From positions 20,326 to 84,325 of the forward strand of contig JAGBKB010000012.1 of NCBI GenBank assembly GCA_017934175.1: a DNA stretch of 64,000 nucleotides, read 5' to 3'. Source of the DNA: Lachnospiraceae bacterium (GTDB lineage: Bacteria > Bacillota > Clostridia > Lachnospirales > Lachnospiraceae). The position numbers and the translations under genes were made by a program. How positions within the stretch are numbered: the first letter of the stretch is position 1; the number at the start of each line of letters is the position of its first letter. Under the pieces are notes generated by a model. That model saw nothing but the letters and a program-made list of their open reading frames with translations, was not told where the DNA came from and did not search any database. This document shows positions 62,345 through 64,000 of this stretch, one piece after another.

Positions 62345-64000
62345 AATTTAAGTGAAAAGAGCGTAGGGTGAATGCCTAGGCACTAAGAGCCGAAGAAAGA
62401 CGTAATAAGCTGCGAAAAGCCATGGGGATTGGCAAATACGAGATGATCCATGGATATCTGAATGGGGAAACCTGATAGTGAGAACCACTATTATCATTAG
62501 ATGAATAAATAGTCTAATGAAGGGAACCTGCTGAACTGAAACATCTAAGTAGGCAGAGGAAGAGAAAGAAAATCGATTTCGTAAGTAGAGGCGATCGAAA
62601 GCGAAGGAGCCTAAACCAAGATGCGTGCATTTTGGGGTTTGGACTACATAATGTAGTTATAAGCTTAGTAGAATACAGATGGAAAACTGAACCGAAGAGT
62701 GTGATAGTCACGTACACGAAAAGTAAGTAACGCAAGTAGAATCCAGAGTACCACGGGACACGAGGAATCGCCGTGGGAATGCGCGGAGACCACTCCGTAA
62801 GGCTAAATACTCCTTAGTGACCGATAGAGATAAGTACTGTGAAGGAAAGGTTAAAAGAACCCCGGGAGGGGAGTGAAAGAGATCCTAAAACCCTATGTTT
62901 ACAAACTGTGGGAGACTGTAAAGTCGACCGCGTACTTTTTGTAGAACGGTCCGGCGAGTTATGCAATTTGGCAAGGTTAAGTAGTTAAGCTACGGAGCCG
63001 AAGCGAAAGCGAGTCTGAAGAGGGCATCAAGTCAAATAGCATAGACCCGAAACTGTGTGACCTATCCATGACCAGATTGAAGCTGGAGTAAAATCCGGTG
63101 GAGGATCGAAGCCACATCCGTTGAAAAGGGTGGGCATGAGTTGTGGATAGCGGAGAAATTCCAATCGAACTCAGAGATAGCTGGTTCTCCTCGAAATAGC
63201 TTTAGGGCTAGCCTGTACTAATATCTAACGCAGGTAGAGCACTGAATATCTAAGGGGGCGTCAAAGTCTACCGAGGATTATCAAACTGCGAATGGCGTAT
63301 AGAGGTAAGTATGGAGACAGACTTGCGGAGATAAGTTTGTAAGTCAAAAGGAAAAGAGTCCAGACCTACAGCTAAGGTCCCCAAATACGTGTTAAGTGGA
63401 AAAGGATGTGAGATTTCAAATACAACTAGGATGTTGGCTCAGAAGCAGCCATTCATTCAAAGAGTGCGTAATAGCTCACTAGTCGAGAGGTCTTGCGCCG
63501 AAAATTAACGGGGCTAAAACACGATACCGAAGCTTAGGAACAGTAATGTTGGTAGAGGAGCATTGATAACGCGCAGAAGTAGAATTGAGAAGTTTTATGG
63601 AGTGTTATGAAGAGAGAATGCCGGAATAAGTAGCGAGATTTAAGTGAGAATCTTAAAGGCCGAATATCCAAGGTTTCCAGGGTCAAGCTTGTCTTCCCTG
63701 GGTAAGTCGGGACCTAAGGTGAGGCAGAAATGCGTAGCCGATGGACAGCTGGTGAAAATTCCAGTACCTTTAGTAATCAGAAATGTGGGGACACATGAGC
63801 AAAGTTCTAGCGTGTAATGATAAACCACGTAGAGGCGTGTAGTGTGCTTGTAGGCAAAACCGCAAGTGAATCGAAGACGCGGAAGGATCGAAATTAGAGT
63901 AGAGAAGAGAATGGAACTTGTGTCGAGAAAAGCCGCTATTGTGTTACTAAAGCCCGTACCGTAAACCGACACAGGTGGATGAGGAGAGAATCCTAAGGCC
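62345..64000 (+). rRNA. 23S ribosomal RNA, 5' part (cut by window end)
   Basis: The 5' end resembles the conserved start: GAGCGTAGGGTGAATGCCTAGGCACTAAGAGCCGAAGAAAGACG. Later universal segments include CCATGGGGATTGG, GATACCGAAGCTTAGG and GAGAGAATCCTAAGGCC at the window end. Roughly the first 1650 bases of about 2900 are present. No 16S gene precedes it: the upstream gene is the SEC-C protein, then promoter, tRNA-Lys and leader. The exact 5' end is uncertain by a few bases. Coding-looking frames on the minus strand here are spurious. Confidence 0.97.

Noticed and set aside
63640..63972. A 110-codon minus-strand frame in 23S
   Set aside because: Antisense of rRNA; a frequent false gene.

Overview
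The window is a very AT-rich stretch (I judge well under one-third G+C by eye) from a low-GC anaerobic Firmicute, most likely class Clostridia near the Lachnospirales/Eubacteriales. Clues are a PASTA Ser/Thr kinase plus PP2C phosphatase, a WhiA homologue near murB and dnaE, long-form HPF, an NfnAB-type electron-bifurcating pair, a selenocysteine-containing SelD, a type A-like RNase P RNA, and secreted proteins with choline/glucan-binding-type cell-wall repeats. The species cannot be named from sequence alone. Almost everything is core housekeeping DNA, densely packed and mostly on the + strand. I see no insertion sequence, prophage, CRISPR array or origin.

Layout. 1-5335: PP2C phosphatase (cut by the window edge), prkC, rpe, a pyridoxal-kinase-like gene and serS. 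5374-9069: galE, mgtE, tRNA-Thr and selD, whose UGA codon is read as selenocysteine. 9076-14062: hemW on the minus strand, diverging from holA, nrnA, a TruB-RibF(adenylyltransferase) fusion and a CYTH phosphatase. 14063-14952: rnpB running into a small secreted repeat protein. 15030-19139: a CofE-like ligase on the minus strand, diverging from a lone PotD-type lipoprotein and recJ. 19347-25972: two secreted proteins, secDF and tgt. 25988-29814: a lipoprotein, four tRNAs, secG, rnr and smpB. 29815-42277: murI (minus), murB, a shortened whiA, dnaE, an M24 peptidase, PAP2, xth, dinB, a CPBP protease and a GT2 glycosyltransferase. 42445-47322: a polar amino-acid ABC transporter followed by argG and argH. 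47470-52689: typA, a small membrane protein, a YebC-family gene, glf and a third secreted repeat protein. 52746-60652: yajC, a HerA-like ATPase, pfkA, dus, an aminotransferase and nfnA-nfnB. 60707-64000: hpf (minus), a SEC-C protein, then a strong promoter, tRNA-Lys, a structured leader and the first part of a 23S rRNA gene with no 16S gene ahead of it.

How the genes work together. Peptidoglycan and surface functions recur: PrkC/PP2C signalling, MurB, MurI, GalE and Glf for galactofuranose, GT2, and three secreted repeat proteins. Protein export genes are scattered (secDF, secG, yajC) instead of clustered. Translation and RNA genes are abundant (serS, six tRNAs, rnpB, rnr, smpB, tgt, dus, truB, typA, hpf, 23S). 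Arginine is made from citrulline by ArgGH, next to an amino-acid importer. None of the six tRNA genes encodes its CCA end.

Most unusual points: the TruB-FAD-synthetase fusion; a divergent hemW/holA promoter pair whose extended -10 boxes end exactly six bases before each ATG (predicted leaderless mRNAs); a 23S gene led by tRNA-Lys instead of 16S; a WhiA missing about half of its homing-endonuclease-like domain, with RapZ and YvcK absent beside it; selenocysteine SelD; and an orphan PotD beside a CofE-like ligase. I found no clearly new multi-gene defence or biosynthetic system.
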